From Psococerastis gibbosa (Eukaryota; Arthropoda; Insecta; Psocodea; Psocidae): DNA of 64,000 nucleotides. Below the pieces are notes generated by a model, which was given only the letters and a program-made list of their open reading frames with translations, did not search any database and was not told the origin of the DNA. Below are positions 11,988-64,000 of the stretch, piece by piece; the first letter of the stretch is position 1; the number at the start of each line of letters is the position of its first letter. The stretch covers positions 20,299,464-20,363,463 of the forward strand of contig OZ020490.1 of NCBI GenBank assembly GCA_963971405.1. Reading direction: 5' to 3'. Made by a program: the position numbers and the translations under genes.

Positions 11988-12196
11988 GAAGACATGCTAC
12001 GTAGAAAATTAGCACCACGAAATTTATTGTTTTTATTGACTTTTTATTTTTTATATAATTAACAAAGCAAGTTATTAAAGATTTGGCCCGCAAAATTAAC
12101 ATGAGCCAAATCTTTAATAACTTTTTTATTTATTAAAAAAGTGAAAATTAAAAGTATTTAATTTTGGAGTGCCAATTTTTTGCGTAGCATATCCTC
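11988..12196. mobile_element. TTAA-flanked MITE (piggyBac-like)
   Basis: Flanked by TTAA at 11984-11987 and 12197-12200. Ends GAAGACATGCTACG and CGTAGCATATCCTC are inverted with two mismatches. The interior folds on ATTAAAGATTTGGC / GCCAAATCTTTAAT. A TTAA duplication is characteristic of piggyBac-type transposition. Confidence 0.75.
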
Positions 12197-12569
12197 TTAA
12201 TTTTGTGGCTTAAAACTTATCGCGTAGAAGAAGTGTAAAATGTAGTGTAATATAATAAAATTCTGTTCAAATTACTATTTAAAACTTTCTAAACATTTCT
12301 TATATTAACATTAATATTGGGCAACAAATGCCTAAGGGGGCCCAAAGGATTTGTGTAGGAGGTTAAGGAAGTGCAGTACAACTAAAAATGTAATTAGCAT
12401 ATCCGTTTACAATTCTAAAAGCGGCAAAAACATTGGGAAAGTTCGCTTACATCCTGTCTAGATTTAATTTAAACAATGAAACTACTATATATTAATATTG
12501 GAGTATTAGTGGGCATTTACGTTTACATGGCTTACTAGAACATACACTTACGTGCTTAGTTTAAGGTTA

Positions 12570-12725
12570 AATAAAGAAATAAATAAGGACTTTTTGTTCT
12601 ATTACTAGGCCAACCTAGCGGAGTTAGGGCTATAAAGCCCTCTCTTACACTCAATTAGGAAGGCCCGGGACCGCCTGCTTTACATGCCCTCCGAAGCATG
12701 ACCAGAAAATTTAGCCAGTGTGGGT
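12570..12725 (-). mobile_element. SINE-A, minus strand, 5'-truncated
   Basis: Begins with the AT-rich tail and CTATTACTAGGCCAACCTAG, then GCCCGGGACCGCCTGC and GACCAGAAAATTTAGCCAGT, and stops at GTGTGG before the B box. Confidence 0.8.
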
Positions 12726-12828
12726 TAGCAGTGCAGCTGTTCTATTATGGCGATTTAGGATTAACATAATACCGGGTTTAATTTTTGAATTCCTTACTAT
12801 TAAGGTCTCACGTTACGGTGTTACAATA

Positions 12829-13019
12829 TGCGCGGGAAATTCAAATCAATAAATTATTGGAATACAAGAGAATAATTGCACTGTTTTTTAATTGAAGGAA
12901 ATACTTATAATCGATAAAGAATTTTAATTAATGTATCTATATCTAACGGAGAAAAAATTGAAAACTCAACAAAAATATAGCCGAGAATAATTTTATCAAT
13001 TTGAATTTCCCGCGCATTT
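12829..13019. mobile_element. Fold-back MITE with GCGCGGGAAATTC termini
   Basis: TGCGCGGGAAATTCAAAT at 12829 is inverted as TTGAATTTCCCGCGCA ending about 13017. The interior is AT-rich. No confident target duplication. Confidence 0.6.
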
Positions 13020-15145
13020 TGCACTCATTTATTAAAAACAATTGAATAAACACTGGTATTATATTAATCCCAAATTGGGCTGCAGGGGTTCTGCCATTAG
13101 ACAGGTAGCGTAGTGTAAAGGCCCTCGATCTACTATCAGTCTATCTAATCTGGCTTCGCCGCCGGCACCTGTAATTTTATTTTATGCGGTGAGCAGGTAG
13201 GACCTAAGGTCTTTGTGTGGTCATTTGGTATACTTCAGGTTTAGATAGTCAATCGTCAGGTGAACAGATTTTGTTTTGTCTTAAATTAAATTGCTTTGCT
13301 TTTATCCAACAGTTTCCTTTTGTGATGCTACCTCTTTCTCTACCCCGTACCCCTCTCTCTGTTCTCCCCCCGCCCTCCATCCCTCTTATTGCTGCTCTCT
13401 ATTGTTGTGCTACAAAGAAATGTTTCCAACAATGATAAATTAGCAAAATACCTTTCATTTAGCCAGGTATTTTATAATTGGGCTTTAGAAGATTTTTTTT
13501 TACATTACACAGCACCAGGGGGGGGGGGGGTGTCAGCCAGTTTTAATTCCCCTCTCGAAAAAATATTTTTCTGTCAAAATACGTAAAACCTGGGCCTATA
13601 TTCTTTTTAAATGTCTCCCGGGGTGGTCCCCGAGTTCCCCCTGTTTTCAGTTATGTAAATCTTGGTCGGTAAAATCGAAAAATAACTGTCGAAATGCCTA
13701 AACCCCCACTATATTAGGCATAGTTTTTCAAACTATTTCCCCCGAGGGAGACCCCTCTTTGCGGCGTATAACATGTGTATTAGTTACTTACACTTGTAAA
13801 TTGAATCCATAGGCTATATGTTTTACTATACATTTTATAAAAGTTCTATTGACTGAAACGTTGTAATTCTCTGCAGGGCTTTTTTAGTTTTGATACCTTA
13901 AGCCTAACTACTGTAGCACAATAGTTGGATATATGCAGACCGGAATCGGCATATTTGTTTCAAACTATTTCCCCGGGGGATGCGGTCGATAAAGTAAAAC
14001 GTAGATCATCTAATTTCTTTCATAGCAAAAAAGCAAATAATGCTGTTGTCTTTGACCGGAAGTGGCACTTTTGGATTAGCTGCGAGTAAAGCTAGGAAGT
14101 CTATAAAGCAGGCTTTATGTAGCGAAGATAGTAACCGACAATGGGAACCTGTGCTATGCCTGCCCTTAAACAAGATATCGTGTTCGGCAAGAAATCGTGG
14201 CCCCACTCTCTGTGATTGAGTCACTTTCCTCATAGGTGGACAATGCGGTGGGAGAAAGGGCTTCGGCGTCCCACGGTATGCATTCCAAAGAGCTCGCTTC
14301 TTCGTAAACCCAAGGTCAGGATGCCCGCACCTGCTAGTTGAATACCTCTCATAAGGTAGTGGATAACACCTCAACCGCTTAGGATAGGAACGTCCGGGTT
14401 TCGAATCTACTTGATTTCCACTCTCCTTTCTACGTTTCTTAGCCTCTTGAGGAATGCGTGTCTTCTACGAAGCTCAGATTCTACTTTCCATCAGTTTATA
14501 TACACAGGGCGGCCGGCGGGAGTTTTCTGAAAGGCTCCTTCCAAGGAGTTCATTTCTTAACCTCTTGAGGAATGCTCCAAAGTACTCGCTTGCTTCTTCG
14601 TGGGCTGCTTGAAAGTATGCATTTTCCTAAATTCCTTTAATGATTCCCGTTTAAGAAATGCTTATTTCGGTAGACCTGACCTGCTATATTCAATGAGGCG
14701 CTGCTTATTAGCGTGAAATCGAGGAGCTTAACCACCACCAGCAGGTACCTGTGAAGTCCCCCCCCCCCCCACCCGTATTTTCGAGGAAATAAAACAAACT
14801 GATTTAAATAACCAATACTCCGGTATCTTGACAATTAGGGGCATTTATTTTGTAATGTGAATTTTGGAAAACGTAACTTTTTAAAATTAAAAACCGAACC
14901 AAAAAAAAGAAGAAAATTATTTACTATCTATTCTTATTTTCAGAAATTCACAAAACCTTAATTACCGCGACCTAGCTCGAGTCATGTAGAATTAATAGGG
15001 GTACGATCCTTTTTAAAATATTTTAAATCCACAAGGGCAAGTGAGGTTTTATGAATATTCTATCCCGGAGAAAGGGGGACCCGGGGGTCTCCCCCGGAGA
15101 AAAAAAATTGATGAAAAGGCCCAAATTAAGGAGGATTTACGTATT
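13020..15145. other. Non-coding stretch with G/C runs
   Basis: A tRNA-like promoter stretch (GGTAGCGTAGTGTAAAGG, about 13108) could be an unlisted SINE head. G and C runs at about 13518 and 14758 mark further MITE-like debris. The 122-codon ORF on the minus strand at 14006-14374 has no recognisable domain. Confidence 0.4.
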
Positions 15146-15764
15146 TTGCAAGCAGTACAGTTGAGATTTTGCAAACGAATAAACCTACCAATGAGGGGAT
15201 CTCCCTCGAAGAAAAATTTTGAAACAATAGGTCTTAAATATTGGGGTTTTAAGCATTTTGAGTAATATATTTTTTTGAAAGTACTTGGTCAATATGTTGA
15301 TTTTTTTCATGATGTCTTTCATGTGAAATAAGCACACCTAGAATTAATTTCCCTTATTGTGGATACTATGCCTTTCGCCTCTATAACGTCTTTGTCACCA
15401 GAAATCTGGGGGGGGGGGGCAGGACCCCCTATTTATGCGCCAATGTTTGCAAGCAGTACAATCGAGATATCATAACGACGAATAAACCTACCATTGAGGG
15501 GGGCCCGGGGATCTCCCCCGGAGAAAAATGTGGGAAAAAAGCTCTGAAGTATTGGGGTTTTAAGGTTTTAAGCATTTTGAGTAATATATTTTTTGTGAAA
15601 GTATACTTGGTCAATATGTTGATGTTTTTCATGTAAAATAAGCATACTAAGAATTAATTTCCCTTTCATTATTGTGGATATGCCTTTAGCCTCCATAACG
15701 TCTTTGTCACCAAAACTCCTGGGGGGGGGGGCTAAGCCCCCCCCCAGGACCCCCTATTTACGCC
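15146..15764. repeat. Tandem duplication of a ~300-bp segment
   Basis: TTGCAAGCAGTACA at about 15148 recurs at about 15448, and both units continue through GAATAAACCTACCA, TATTGGGGTTTTAAG, TTGGTCAATATGTTGAT and CATAACGTCTTTGTCACC to CCCCCTATTTA. A close relative of the 54995-55746 element (shared GGGCCCGGGGATCTCC). Probably MITE-derived. Confidence 0.8.
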
Positions 15765-17404
15765 AATGATCTCAACCAAAACCTTCCAAGACATTCCAGG
15801 GGCGAGCCAAGTCAAGAACAACAGAAAATCTCTTTAACCCAATATAATAACCTTATGGTCAAATAAAATCTGCAATACATAATATTACAATACTGTAAAG
15901 AAATTACGAATTAGTTTGGTTAGTACTTATCTCTAGAATTAGACTTAAGTATCATCAGTTGCAGAAAAACGTTTGACTTAAAAAGTTTGTTCATCTCAAA
16001 AATTAAAAGCGTTGAGAAGAAAACAGTTACCAAAAAAAGAGAGAATTGCTCTAACCCTAGCTGAACTTAAGCAGCTTTGCTCAAAATAGTAGTTGACTTA
16101 AATATGATGTGTATGGGTAATGTAATCATGGAAGATGTAGGTACCGATACGGTATTGAACTTGACCAGGTTCGCGGCATGCTATGTGCTAAATAGTTTTA
16201 TCGTGCGAACTGAAAAATATGTAGGAGGTAATGAGTACCCTGTGTTTTTTTCTTATTCCTGTGTTAATTATAGTGAACGCTTTCATATGGTGTCTAACGA
16301 ACTCTTCTTCACGCAACCGTGTCAATCACATTATTTTGACTCCTAACCTGTTTTCTTGGTATTGTATAAGTGACACATGCACTAATATGCTTCTAATAAT
16401 GTCTTTCTATGTGAAAAAATTCAGTTGCAAATGCATTTTCAATGTCAATTTCTGAATTAGCTACATAAAAGTATTCATCCTGATATGGTTGACTATTAGT
16501 TCTAGTTTGTTTTTCACTTATATAATTTAAGAAAAAATTATTCTTTAAATGTCTTGTCGGCAAAGTTACCTGAGACTATGACCTTAAACAAAGACTAGGC
16601 AGCCTATTTATTTAAAGAAATGAAAAATAATGACAAGAATAAACTCATTTGGCACCGCTAAAAATAAACATATAAGAGTTTTGGGTGACGAACATGCCAC
16701 AAATTTAGTAAAAATTAAATAAAAATTTTGCAATAACGCACAATATAACTCGGAACTAATTAGTTGAAGCGGACATTTGGCATATAAGAATATCGGTTAA
16801 TTTGTGTATAAAGTAAACAATGTAACATATTTGAATGCAACTTATTAATCGTGTCACATACACATTTAAAGATACCGTAACTATTAATATCTTCCCCCTT
16901 CTATTTGTAGAGTGTGTTCTTTGTTTTCATTTTGGTGAGATAGTAGGATATTGAAAATCTATATCTTCGGCTTATCTGATACTCGCACAAGCCTACTTTT
17001 ATTATTATTTTTTATCTTCTATCCTTCAAGTTACTTCAGTACTTTTTGCAATATTTTGTGTCCATTTTTTGTTTCTGACTGCGTCTGCAAAAGTTTACCA
17101 GCAATTACATCGACGGTAAGCTTCATCCTTATATCCTTGAAGACTAATTTGTAATTGTTCATACACTTCACTTTAACTTCATACTTAAAGTTATGAAGGG
17201 ATTGCCACCAAGCCACTCAAGATCTATGATAAGGTCATTTGATGAAACTCACGGGCATAATGTGAGACATCAAAGTGATATAAACCTTGACCACGTGACA
17301 TTGACTTTTCGTAAGAAGAGCATCTTCCATGAGGGGCTATCCAAATATAACGCGCTAAGTAGGGAAATAAAAAAAATCAAGACTGCGTTGAGAAATTCAA
17401 GATA
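15765..17404. other. Non-coding stretch, nothing recognised
   Basis: AT-rich, with several short ORFs lacking any domain. No members of the listed repeat families were seen. Confidence 0.45.
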
Positions 17405-17715
17405 AATAAATAAATATTGACTTTTTGTTATTTCTATTACTAAGCCAACCTAGCGGATGATGATGGTATTCTTCTTGTAGTTGCAATCCAGCGATTGGTT
17501 TGCAGCAAATCTTTCCACCTCCTTCTCCACTCCTCCCTGTCTTGGGCCGTTCTCTTGAGTTCCAAGTAGGTTCCGCATCTCATATCTTTCTTGAGGTCTT
17601 CTGCGTACGCCTTCCTTGGTCACCCTCTTGCATTGGTGCCTTCGATTGTGCCTTCTATTATGGTGCTTAAAAGTCCTTCCTGTCTGATCAGGTGACCCAT
17701 CCATTTTGCTCTTCT
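17405..17715 (-). pseudogene. LINE 3' end (ORF2 C-terminal remnant), with SINE-A 3' sequence at its left
   Basis: On the minus strand 17450-17715 reads RRAKWMGHLIRQ, then TIIEGTIEGTNAR, and TYLELKRTAQDREEWRRR. This is the conserved GH-R..EG..RGRP..DREEWR tail of RTE/Jockey-like ORF2 proteins. A related, more decayed copy is at 51410-51720. The left 45 bp match the SINE-A 3' part. Confidence 0.75.
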
Positions 17716-18208
17716 CACCGAATTGGAGGTAATTAGGGATCTTTCGGTATTATTGATGGTATTAGTGTCATTGAACAGTGAATAATATTGATGAACTGAA
17801 TAGTATCAAGTGAACTCAATTGATTTATTAATACAACAACAACAACAACAACTTTGAGATTGGAGATGCCGGTAGAAATTTACAAATATACTGTAAACTG
17901 CGGTATTTTGAAGGAAATAAAGTAATCCCTCGTTCCACAGCCGTAAAGATGTAAAAATGGTGTTGGGAAAAATCTGAAAAAAAAACAAATTTTTGGGGAA
18001 ATACATGTAACGTATTTAGAAATCTCTGCCATAAAATAGACTTTTTCTGAAACACGTATATTAGCTGCAATATTAGAGTATTGTAGTACCTAACTCAATT
18101 CCGTACTAACGCACTGTATGTTTCGAACATTTTCCCGATGTCCTCTCTCCTGCGACGCCACAGGTTCGATGTTATCATAAGTTTATAGACTAATCTGAAA
18201 ACATTACG

Positions 18209-19746
18209 GGTCTTCACAGTGTTGGTGTTATTGAGTTATGCCTAGTTAAGTGTGTTTTATCAAGTTAACTTAACACACCGATAATCAAGCTAACCAGCGT
18301 GCTATCCTAAACGCACTTCCATGTTGGTTAGCTGTGCTATTTAGCTAGTGCTTCGATCGATAGCTCAGGTTTGACCGCCGCCATCTTTGTTTTTGTCGAT
18401 TGATTTATTGATTTGAAACACGCGTTTAAAATTTTGTAGTAGCCTATTTAAATTATTTGGATTATATATTATGTCACAAGCAATAACCGTAAATACTAAA
18501 AATTATAATAACCAAAATGAATCAAAAATATAAACAAATGTGGCACTAGAATAGAGTTCTGCCACTTTCTTTAAAACCGTGCCACAAACGTCTAACTACT
18601 ACCACTTTGTTTACCCTGTTAAATGTTTACAATATAGCATGAAAACTAATTGTTATTTTTTAAGTTTTGCTGATGACTGTGCTCTAGTCTGCGTGGCAAA
18701 AGAATTACAAGATGTACGGGTTAATTTAATGGCTGCTCTAAGAATTGTAATGAAATGGATCATTGACCATAAATTAATACCGAACTGCAGTAAGACTAAT
18801 CTTATTGAGTATACTTACAACTACAGGAGCGCCACAAGTATCTCCAGCTCTGGAGAATTTAAATGTCACCTTTCTATGAACTGCACTATTGACACATATT
18901 CTTGCTCTTGCCCTCAAATCAGTATAGTAAAGGATACGAAATACTTGGGCTTATTAATAGATAACCATCTTTCTTGGGATCAACTTGTTAATAACGTATA
19001 TAAAAAGCTAAGACTTATAAATTTACTTTTTTACAACTTGGGAAAATTCATGTCTACAAAAAACATGGTACCTATTTGTTATGCTTTTTATCAGTCTATA
19101 TTGCAATATGGAATCGGTTTTTGGGGTGGTGCTGGAGTTATAAAAACTAAAAAAATTGTTACTTGCCAAAAATTTGCCATGAGGATGCTCAATAAAACAG
19201 GTTACAATGTTAGTACGAGGATAATATTTAAGGAGTTAGGAATTTTGTCATTTGAGCTATTATACAAGAAAATTTTACTGACAATGGTTGTAAGTAACTT
19301 GAGTAACTTCCAAGTTGACAGAATTTCTGCTCATAACATAAGCACTAGGCAAACTGGACGTGGATTCCTCACGGTTCCTAATTACAAATTAACACACAGC
19401 AGAAATTCTGTCAACTATAGAGGTTTGAGTTACTACAATGAAATGATCAGGGCCGGATACAATGGAAATATTACCTTGTCTATCATTAAGAACTATATTG
19501 TAAGTCTACTCACAGGTACAGATTAAAAAAATATTGTTAGTGTGACGAACTAGTAAATAACCTACTACAGTAAATTGTGTGGTGATCCCAACGCGCCTAT
19601 TTGGCTTTGTGGCACCGGTTCAGTAAAATTTGTTATGTTTTTTTGAGAAATACACGCATTATTATTATTATTATCACTCCCGACTCACGATTGTGTGTTA
19701 ACTTGGATAGCACATCTAACTCGATAACACCAACACTGTGAAGACC
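18209..19746. mobile_element. TIR element (non-autonomous DNA transposon) interrupted by a LINE
   Basis: GGGTCTTCACAGTGTTGGTG at 18209 and its inverse CACCAACACTGTGAAGACCC ending 19746 form about 30-bp inverted repeats. Without the LINE insert (about 18570-19675) the element would be about 430 bp. Only a degraded related end was seen elsewhere (7424-7455). Superfamily not assigned, because no clear target duplication was seen. Confidence 0.7.
18579..19526 (+). mobile_element. 5'-truncated LINE: reverse transcriptase C-terminal half
   Basis: An open frame of 315 codons. It carries the catalytic FADD box at residues 30-33, then KDTKYLGLLIDNHLSWDQLV (thumb start) and FYQSILQYGIGFWGG, followed by LGILSFELLYKKILL. 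This matches the C-terminal half of CR1/Jockey-like non-LTR reverse transcriptases. The fingers and endonuclease are missing. The 3'UTR runs to a (ATT)n tail at about 19660-19675. The open frame suggests a fairly young insertion. Confidence 0.85.
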
Positions 19747-20362
19747 CCTATTGAAGGCGAGTGCAGCCATGAGTGGAATTCGCGTTAAGTATAAGAGAAA
19801 CCGTTTGCTTTGGGAGAATTCCTAAGCTTTCAATCGTTTCCATCGGCTTACTAGTACATCCATCGTGATAAGCAGCTTCCACAGTTGTTGAACCCCTGCA
19901 CCAAAGCGCGGGGGTGGGGGAGGATCCATGAAGTATTTGGGGGCTTAACCAGACTTCCCTGCCCTTTGACCTCTTTCGTACTTTTCGATAAATTCCCCTC
20001 GTTTTTGGCTGAGCTTTAGGGGAGCTTTGACTCTTTTACTTAGCAATACGGTCTAAGGCCCGGTCCCACCATCACCTGAAAAGTATCGGTAATGCCGGCC
20101 CCAGCGCACCACGATGCATTGTTAAATGGCGATGCAGTGTTCCACACCGAAACATTGCAACCGATAATGTGCTGGTGAACCTACGGAAAGTGGAATCGAA
20201 CGAATACTGCATTCGGCATCCTATTCCATTGCATGGAGGAAGATGGCTGCAGTATCCGTTCGTTCGTTGGATTCCACTTTCCAAAGCTTTACCACACTAG
20301 GAGGGAGTGGCGCTTACGAAATAAATCACTCTGAAAGTACCTGTAGTTTATCTACTATTTAA

Positions 20363-20557
20363 AAGTGTACAGCCTGTAGGAAATTGGTAGCCCGAAATTT
20401 AGTTCCTTTTTATTTTTAATGTACTTAACTAAGCAAGTTATTAAAGATTTGGCTCATTTAAGTTGTAGAAAACTACTTCATTCATCATATATTTAATTAA
20501 ATAAAAAATAAAAAGCATTAAATTTCGGCCTGCAAATTTCCTACGGGCTGTACACTC
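20363..20557. mobile_element. TTAA-flanked MITE (piggyBac-like)
   Basis: TTAA at 20359-20362 and 20558-20561. Ends AAGTGTACAGCCTGTAGG and CCTACGGGCTGTACACTC are inverted, extending about 55 bp with mismatches. The interior shares AAGCAAGTTATTAAAGATTT with the MITE at 11988-12196, so the two are related. Confidence 0.75.
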
Positions 20558-20594
20558 TTAACTGAGCTTTATACCTTAAAACAGGTTTGGTCAG

Positions 20595-21129
20595 TATTGA
20601 CCTCTAAAGCACGCTTCCATAATTTTTGCTTTTCAATTTATGCGTAGTATAAGTGATGGTCGAAATTTTCGATTCCGAGATTTCAACGGATTTACACGTT
20701 TTGAGGTCCCAGGAACCCAAAAAAGTGGTTTTTACGAAATGTCTGTCTGTCTGTTCATCGATTTCCGGGCAAACTACTCGGTCGATTTTGATGAAATTTG
20801 GCTTGTTGGTTTACAAAAATCAAACCTCGAGACTATTTATTTTTATTTTCGGCTAACTCAATTTGGGAGGGGGGGGGGGGTTTATTCTCAAAAAACTCCA
20901 AAAAATATTGTAGTCATTATTGTTGACAAAATGCGTGGGGTCGCTTGCCCCTTGATAGTTTGCTTCTGGGAGTAAAAAAATAAAAATAACTAAATTTTAA
21001 TGAAAAATTACTAAAAATAATTTTTCTGCGAAACCTTTCTATCGATGATTTCTACCTTCAGGCATGTTTTAGGTGTTAAATTGAGTAACGAAACCGGACA
21101 GGTTGCTTTCCCAAATTACTGTTTGGTTT

Positions 21130-21167
<38 letters not shown>

Positions 21168-21400
21168 GATAGAAAATTTACGCTCAAATGCATTGCTGTG
21201 TTGGTCTGACCTATCTAGAATTTACCTCACCTGTGACGTCAGGTGGACAACCACAACCCCCCCCCCCCCCCCGCCGAGGTATTGGAATTTTAACCAGAGG
21301 AAAATTATTTACCATGAAATTCTCATTTTCTCTATCTACTAATTTTGATTAATTGGAAAGCATGTTCGAGTAAACTCGGACTGGTTCTTTTTAATAATCT
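20595..21400 (+). repeat. Family D element, plus orientation
   Basis: Contains ATTTCAACGGATTTACACG, TGTCTGTCTGTCTGTTCATC and ACTACTCGGTCGATTTTGAT in the same order as at 5335-5935 (inverse) and 38620-39265. Ends AATTGGAAAGCATGTTCGAG. It includes a G run (about 20869) and a T run of about 30 (about 21135). Confidence 0.7.
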
Positions 21401-21436
21401 TATCGATATAATAGGGGAAATAATTGAACAAGCGGT

Positions 21437-21690
21437 GTCGGGAAGCAGTTCATGGCTTGGCTTACAGAGTTACGGATAGAATGTGTCCCGGAAGTTCACC
21501 TAAGTCAGGACAAATAGGTTGTTGGTTCGAGTCCCACATTTGCTATATTTTCTGGCGATGTTTCGGCGAGTACGTGGAGCCGGCGGGCCCGGGCCTTTCA
21601 CCTTTTAGTTGGACTAGTAGGACTAGCCCTAACTCCGTTATAAAATATTCCAGCAATACGAGAACAAAATTCATTATTTATTTATTAATA
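21437..21690 (+). mobile_element. SINE-A, diverged, plus strand
   Basis: GGTTGTTGGTTCGAGTCCCA near 21518 is an excellent B box. It is followed by CTATATTTTCTGGCGATG, the CCCTAACTCCG segment and a TTATTTATTTATT tail. Confidence 0.75.
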
Positions 21691-22407
21691 TTGATTAGGC
21701 TTTAGCCTCTGTTAGCTGAAGAATGCAAGCATGAAGATGAAGCTGTGATGCCTAGATCTGTGTTAAAATTAACAGAGTTTTAAAATCTGCTGCTCCCTGC
21801 CATGGGACAACTCAGTTCTGTTGCATATAGATGACATACTGTACTTGAATGTGATTTCCCTAGGGTAAAAACGAGAACTAAGTTTAAAAATTTAATCTCA
21901 GAAAAATTTTCATTTGATAGCATCTTATATTTGTAAATTATGGCTTAAACTTTATTTAAGTCGACTTATTACAACTTTCCTGGCCATAAAACCGTATTAG
22001 AAAGTCATCAGAGTATTTTATGTTGCTTTATCCTAGTTCTCTACTTATGGTACTTACTGGAATGGCGTTTTTATTAAAATGGTCCCTGATGTATAGATAA
22101 GATTATATGGAATAGGTTTTCATGGTGTTTTAGTAAGATTTCATCTACCTACAGGTATTGAGACAGGGCCAATGTTACGACTTCCGGAAAATTTCTTCAT
22201 AATTTATCATGCAAATTTCTTGATCAGGTTCGTTAACCAGCTAGATCCGCAATTGTTTTCAAGATGGCGGCCGATCAAAAACTTAAAAAAATTACCTATC
22301 TCAGTGGTGTGTCCCGGCCTCGTTTTCGAATCGAGACCAAAACGAAAACCTGGTGCCACTTCTAAGTGACTAACACTCTAGGCCTTTAAAATCAAGTGTT
22401 CGAGGCT

Positions 22408-22661
22408 CAGGGGCGGATTTGGCTTTGTGCGGATATAGGCACTTCCCTTGTCGTGGATATTAATAGTTATTGTATGTAAAGTGGGGGTGGGGGAACTACT
22501 AACTAAAAAGAAAGGAGCGCCTAAATTTGAAAAATTATCCCTTAGTATCTGATAATTATCTTAATTTTGTTTACAAAATATGCACACACAAAAAATCTTT
22601 AATGAACGCGGGCGCGGATTTAGGCATTTGCCTCAGTTGCCTAGTAGTAAATCCGCCACTG
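22408..22661. mobile_element. hAT-like MITE with 8-bp target duplication
   Basis: CAGGGGCGGATTTGG at the left and TAAATCCGCCACTG at the right. Flanks TCGAGGCT (22400-22407) and TCGAGGTT (22662-22669) agree at 7 of 8 positions. Related ends occur at 23405-23612. Confidence 0.8.
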
Positions 22662-22689
22662 TCGAGGTTGTTAATATTAAAAAAAAAAA

Positions 22690-22855
22690 AAAAAAAATAT
22701 TCGCATACAAACAATTCAATGAGTGTATCCGAATAACCTCTTAAGTCACCTCTTTAGGTAATACCTGTGTTGAGTTACGATAGGTCACCGATCGCATGAT
22801 GTATGGAGACTCGCCCAAGTACGAACAAGCTACCACTATGCCATCGAAGTCGAAG
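22690..22855 (-). mobile_element. SINE-B, minus strand
   Basis: Reads ATTCGCATACAAACAATTCA at the left and TACCACTATGCCATCGAAG at the right, the reverse complement of the family. An A run at about 22680 precedes it. Lies about 240 bp before myosin exon 1. Confidence 0.8.
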
Positions 22856-23096
22856 AATGTAGTTACTCAATTATGAAGGACAATAATTTGAATAGTAAAT
22901 AACTAGCGCTTGAATCACATCGATAAAATGCATCGCCCTTGAGAAGACTAGGTATCAGCACGTGCATCTCCATTGCATGACTGCATATTGCATGTTACAT
23001 AAACGCGGAATTGCAGGCGCTCGCCACTGTAACATTACCGCTAAAGGCAACACATTAAATTAGCCAATTTTTAATTATACCCTTTCATTGTTTCAG

Positions 23097-23134
23097 CGAT
23101 GAATGCTGAGCTCTCGTGGGACTGACGCTAAAAA

Positions 23135-23155
<21 letters not shown>
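23097..23155 (+). CDS. Myo15: Myosin XV exon 1 (in this window): 5'UTR end plus start codon
   Basis: A pyrimidine-rich tract ending TTGTTTCAG precedes 23097, and a donor AAG|GTAAGC follows 23155. ATG at 23135 reads MHPEYDK and joins in frame to GDLVWFDPG of the next exon, so this is the best start. Two short upstream ORFs begin in the same exon: ATG at 23099 (8 codons then TGA) and ATG at 23103 in another frame, which terminates after splicing. Because the exon begins with an acceptor, at least one non-coding 5' exon must lie upstream; I could not locate it. The start is an inference from frame and position, without transcript support. Confidence 0.72.
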
Positions 23156-63816
<40,661 letters not shown>

Positions 63817-64000
63817 GTACGTATCTTAATTATTTATTTAATTATTATTATTATTTTTTTAATTTTAGGCGCGGGACTTTCGAGCATTTGCACCGGTCGA
63901 TTTGTGTGTGCGGAGGGGTTGCTAATGTAGTTTTTGTTAGTAGTTTTCGTTTACCTAAGTCAAGTCATGTCTATGCTTCACCATTGCTATGCGATAGGTG

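Noticed and set aside
14006-14374. 122-codon minus-strand ORF as a host gene
   Set aside because: No domain, no splice signals, no support from neighbours; part of it resembles a segment at 11.87 kb, so it is probably repeat.

Overview
The window is eukaryotic, intron-rich and AT-leaning, and packed with short interspersed repeats. One host gene is clear: the 5' half of an unconventional class XV myosin on the + strand. Its exons are small and separated by long introns with canonical GT..AG sites. SINEs, MITEs, LINE fragments and a metazoan-type mitochondrial cox3 fragment point to an arthropod, most likely an insect. That placement is inference; no finer placement is possible from the sequence alone.

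Layout. 1-23096: no protein-coding host exon was recognised, so this is intergenic DNA or 5'UTR intron. It holds a 380-bp tandem repeat, fold-back elements, tRNA-derived SINEs, LINE remnants (8.8, 17.5 and 18.6 kb), a ~190-bp degenerate repeat (9.6-10.6 kb), two TTAA-flanked MITEs and several hAT-like MITEs. 23097-63816: eleven myosin exons. They join with perfect phase agreement into about 634 codons, from an N-terminal SH3-like region through P-loop, switch I, switch II and the relay helix to the lower 50K region. The gene continues beyond the window. The second intron (24007-45608, 21.6 kb) holds most of the remaining repeats: a two-type satellite array (32.2-32.95 kb), an intact RNase H-bearing LINE 3' end with a 13-bp target duplication (36.4-37.5 kb), a 72-74-bp tandem array (37.5-37.9 kb), and a perfect 74-bp palindrome abutting a cox3-like nuclear mitochondrial fragment (39.7-40.0 kb). 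Later introns hold nested MITE/SINE insertions whose order can be read from target-site duplications.

Repeat families used below (my labels). SINE-A: tRNA-derived, about 12 copies. SINE-B: tRNA-like A box, 6 copies. SINE-C: (AAC)n or (TAC)n tail, 12-13-bp target duplications, 8 copies. Family D: about 600-750 bp with a GTCTGTCTG segment. Family E: fold-back with a CTGAAGATG motif. R380: 380-bp unit. DNA-transposon-derived MITEs fall into hAT-like (8-bp duplications), PIF/Harbinger-like (TAA/TTA duplications) and TTAA-flanked groups.

I found no clearly novel gene system. The most unusual items are the 74-bp perfect palindrome at the mitochondrial fragment, a fold-back insertion that duplicates the 5' splice site of myosin exon 2, the dimeric satellite, the ~190-bp repeat with a conserved palindromic core, and the dense long-hairpin MITEs carried in myosin introns.
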